This document shows positions 62,839 to 64,000 of a stretch of DNA of 64,000 nt, one piece after another (the stretch's first letter is position 1; every line of letters begins with the position of its first letter). Position numbers and translations under genes: made by a program. A model generated the notes under the pieces. The model did no database searches and had not been told where the DNA came from. It was given only the letters and a program-made list of their open reading frames with translations. This stretch comes from Rhodococcus wratislaviensis (GTDB taxonomy: Bacteria; Actinomycetota; Actinomycetes; Mycobacteriales; Mycobacteriaceae), in the NCBI RefSeq assembly GCF_900455735.1, contig NZ_UAUI01000028.1, forward strand, positions 62,001-126,000. Direction: 5' to 3'.

Positions 62839-63330
62839 TCACCCGGTCCGCTCGACCAGTTGCTGCAGGAAGTGCGGAAGTCGGCCGGCGCCGAAGTCGA
62901 AGTAGCGCACCCAGTGCGGCGTGATCGCGATACGCGCCATCTGGTCGTACAGCTCGCGGCAGTTCTGCTCGAACTGGGCCGCCGCCTCGGCGTCCATGGC
63001 CTTTCTGGCGCTGGCGAGGTATTCCTCGGTCACCCCGTCGACGATCTGGACACTCGCCCGTCCGCGAATCGACAGGGATCGTGCGTCGCCGGGCGTGTCG
63101 CCGCTGTCGATTGTCAGGGCGACGTCCGGGTGGGCTGACAGCGCCGCGACCTTGGGTGCGGTCGCGGCGGTGGAGACCACGACCTGGTCGCCCGTCCAGT
63201 AGAAACCGATCGGGATCACCCGCGGGGTTGCGTCCGTTGCGAGGTACGCCAGGCGGGCCACCGAGCTGGACGTGAGCAGCTGCTGCGCGCCGGTGCTGGT
63301 GAGTTCGTCGTCGATCTCGTGCCGCTTCAT
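62839..63330 (-). CDS. Pyridoxamine 5'-phosphate oxidase-like (PPOX) protein
   Basis: A 163-residue split-barrel flavin/F420-type protein. It has GFYWTGDQVVVSTAATAPKVAALSAHPDVALTIDS, which forms the cofactor-binding strands, and the RLAYLATDATPRVIPI start of the barrel. In actinobacteria this group often uses F420 or binds FMN or heme. The C-terminus (ITPHWVRYFDFGAGRLPHFLQQ) is intact. GGAAGG precedes the ATG. Confidence 0.85.
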   Translation of the reverse strand: MKRHEIDDELTSTGAQQLLTSSSVARLAYLATDATPRVIPIGFYWTGDQVVVSTAATAPKVAALSAHPDVALTIDSGDTPGDARSLSIRGRASVQIVDGVTEEYLASARKAMDAEAAAQFEQNCRELYDQMARIAITPHWVRYFDFGAGRLPHFLQQLVERTG

Positions 63331-63491
63331 GCGTGTTCACCTTCCGTCGTAACGCGGCCCCTTATGGCCGTGTTCACATCAGGGACGGCGCCGGCCGCGG
63401 ATTCTCGACATCGGTCCGCGGAGGAATTCGCAGCAGCCCCGACGACACTGGGTTGCACGGTTTCCACACCGGCGAGCAGGTCCGTGGGTCC

Positions 63492-63800
63492 TCAGGTGGT
63501 CGAGGGCCGGCCGAGCACTCGGTCCCACCAGTCGGCGAGCGGGCTGGGGTCGGGCCAGACGATCGGATCGTCGGCTAGCGACAAGGATTTGCTCGGGTCC
63601 TCGCCCCCGGATTTTCGATCCGGATCGGCGTCGGCCAGGGGTCGCCGCACAGCCCCGCACCGGACGGCGGCCAGAGTCGGTGATCGGTCCGGGTGAGTCG
63701 CTTGTCGGAGCGGCGGCGGATCGGCGGGCGGTGATGGGATGCGGACTGTGGGGTGGATTTCGTTCTCGAGCACGAACGTTTGCTCCTTCGCTGCATGCAT
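63492..63800 (-). CDS. Possible hypothetical protein
   Basis: A 102-residue Pro-rich frame whose C-terminus (KSLSLADDPIVWPDPSPLADWWDRVLG) looks protein-like. There is no family match I know and no strong ribosome-binding site. The surrounding 670 bp to the window edge hold nothing else that I can support. Confidence 0.3.
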   Translation of the reverse strand: MHAAKEQTFVLENEIHPTVRIPSPPADPPPLRQATHPDRSPTLAAVRCGAVRRPLADADPDRKSGGEDPSKSLSLADDPIVWPDPSPLADWWDRVLGRPSTT

Positions 63801-64000
63801 CGGTCACCGGACGTGTGGTGCCGGCCGGTCTCCATCGCGGGGGTGATCCACCCACGTCACTGTCGATGCCCCTCAGTTGTATCCGACCCGGCCCGCCCTG
63901 TCAGCTGAACGTCTTACACTGCCGCGGTTCGGGGGCATCCCCACTGCAAGGACCGCGGTCGCGGCGAGGGCCGAGGCGGACCTGCGTTGCGCCGACGCCC

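Overview
The window is high-GC actinobacterial DNA, most likely from Rhodococcus or a close relative. This rests on very high third-position GC, a MalT-like PknK kinase, a mycothiol-type maleylpyruvate isomerase homologue, an NDMA-dependent type alcohol dehydrogenase, CGNR and DUF4097 proteins, and many acyl-CoA catabolic genes. I found no rRNA, tRNA, CRISPR array or intact mobile element.

Layout. (1) 0-9.4 kb holds loose accessory metabolism: methyltransferase, FlK-like thioesterase, ureidoglycine aminohydrolase, an XRE regulator facing a zinc alcohol dehydrogenase, an aldo/keto reductase, and a cytochrome P450-ferredoxin-DUF4097 operon. That operon is headed by a truncated HicB-like gene with three 11-bp iterons. 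(2) 9.4-12.8 kb is a heme-dependent oxidative N-demethylase (dimethylamine monooxygenase-like) cluster: EutQ-like cupin, flavin/2Fe-2S reductase, DmmA-like subunit and the DUF3445 heme subunit. (3) 12.8-20 kb has a PknK-like kinase/AAA regulator, small redox genes, and an HxlR regulator facing a quinone-oxidoreductase-like gene. (4) 20-31 kb is the most unusual region: a minus-strand set joining a UGSC-motif protein and an unknown 371-residue partner to a CaiB/BaiF CoA-transferase, a glutaryl-CoA-dehydrogenase-like enzyme, thioredoxin reductase, a ThDP enzyme and thioredoxin. Two LysR regulators and a DASS carboxylate transporter flank it. (5) 31-49 kb holds two facing catabolic blocks. The left block is LacI, CoA-transferase, enoyl-CoA hydratase and an MHS transporter. 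The right block is MaoC, IclR, a ribose-type ABC importer and a chain of overlapping genes: SDR remnant, CoA-transferase, NDMA-type alcohol dehydrogenase, acyl-CoA dehydrogenase, aldehyde dehydrogenase, enoyl-CoA hydratase remnant, SDR. (6) 49-57.6 kb is gene debris: IS256 and IS110 remnants, a frameshifted dispanin gene, a scramblase fragment and a shattered sulfatase, mixed with intact small genes (YciI, FHA-HTH, Gly-rich secreted proteins, small membrane proteins). (7) 57.6-64 kb is ordinary accessory DNA: CGNR regulator facing an epoxide hydrolase, maleylpyruvate isomerase-like protein, a 51-residue membrane peptide, a secreted protein, YciI, VOC and PPOX proteins.

How the genes may work together (inference). 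Region 5 reads as import of a small polar compound, oxidation of an alcohol to an aldehyde and then an acid, CoA activation, and beta-oxidation, under IclR and LacI control. Region 4 reads as uptake of a carboxylate and its breakdown through a glutaryl-CoA-like intermediate, linked to a thioredoxin-dependent step on the UGSC pair. The substrates of both are unknown.
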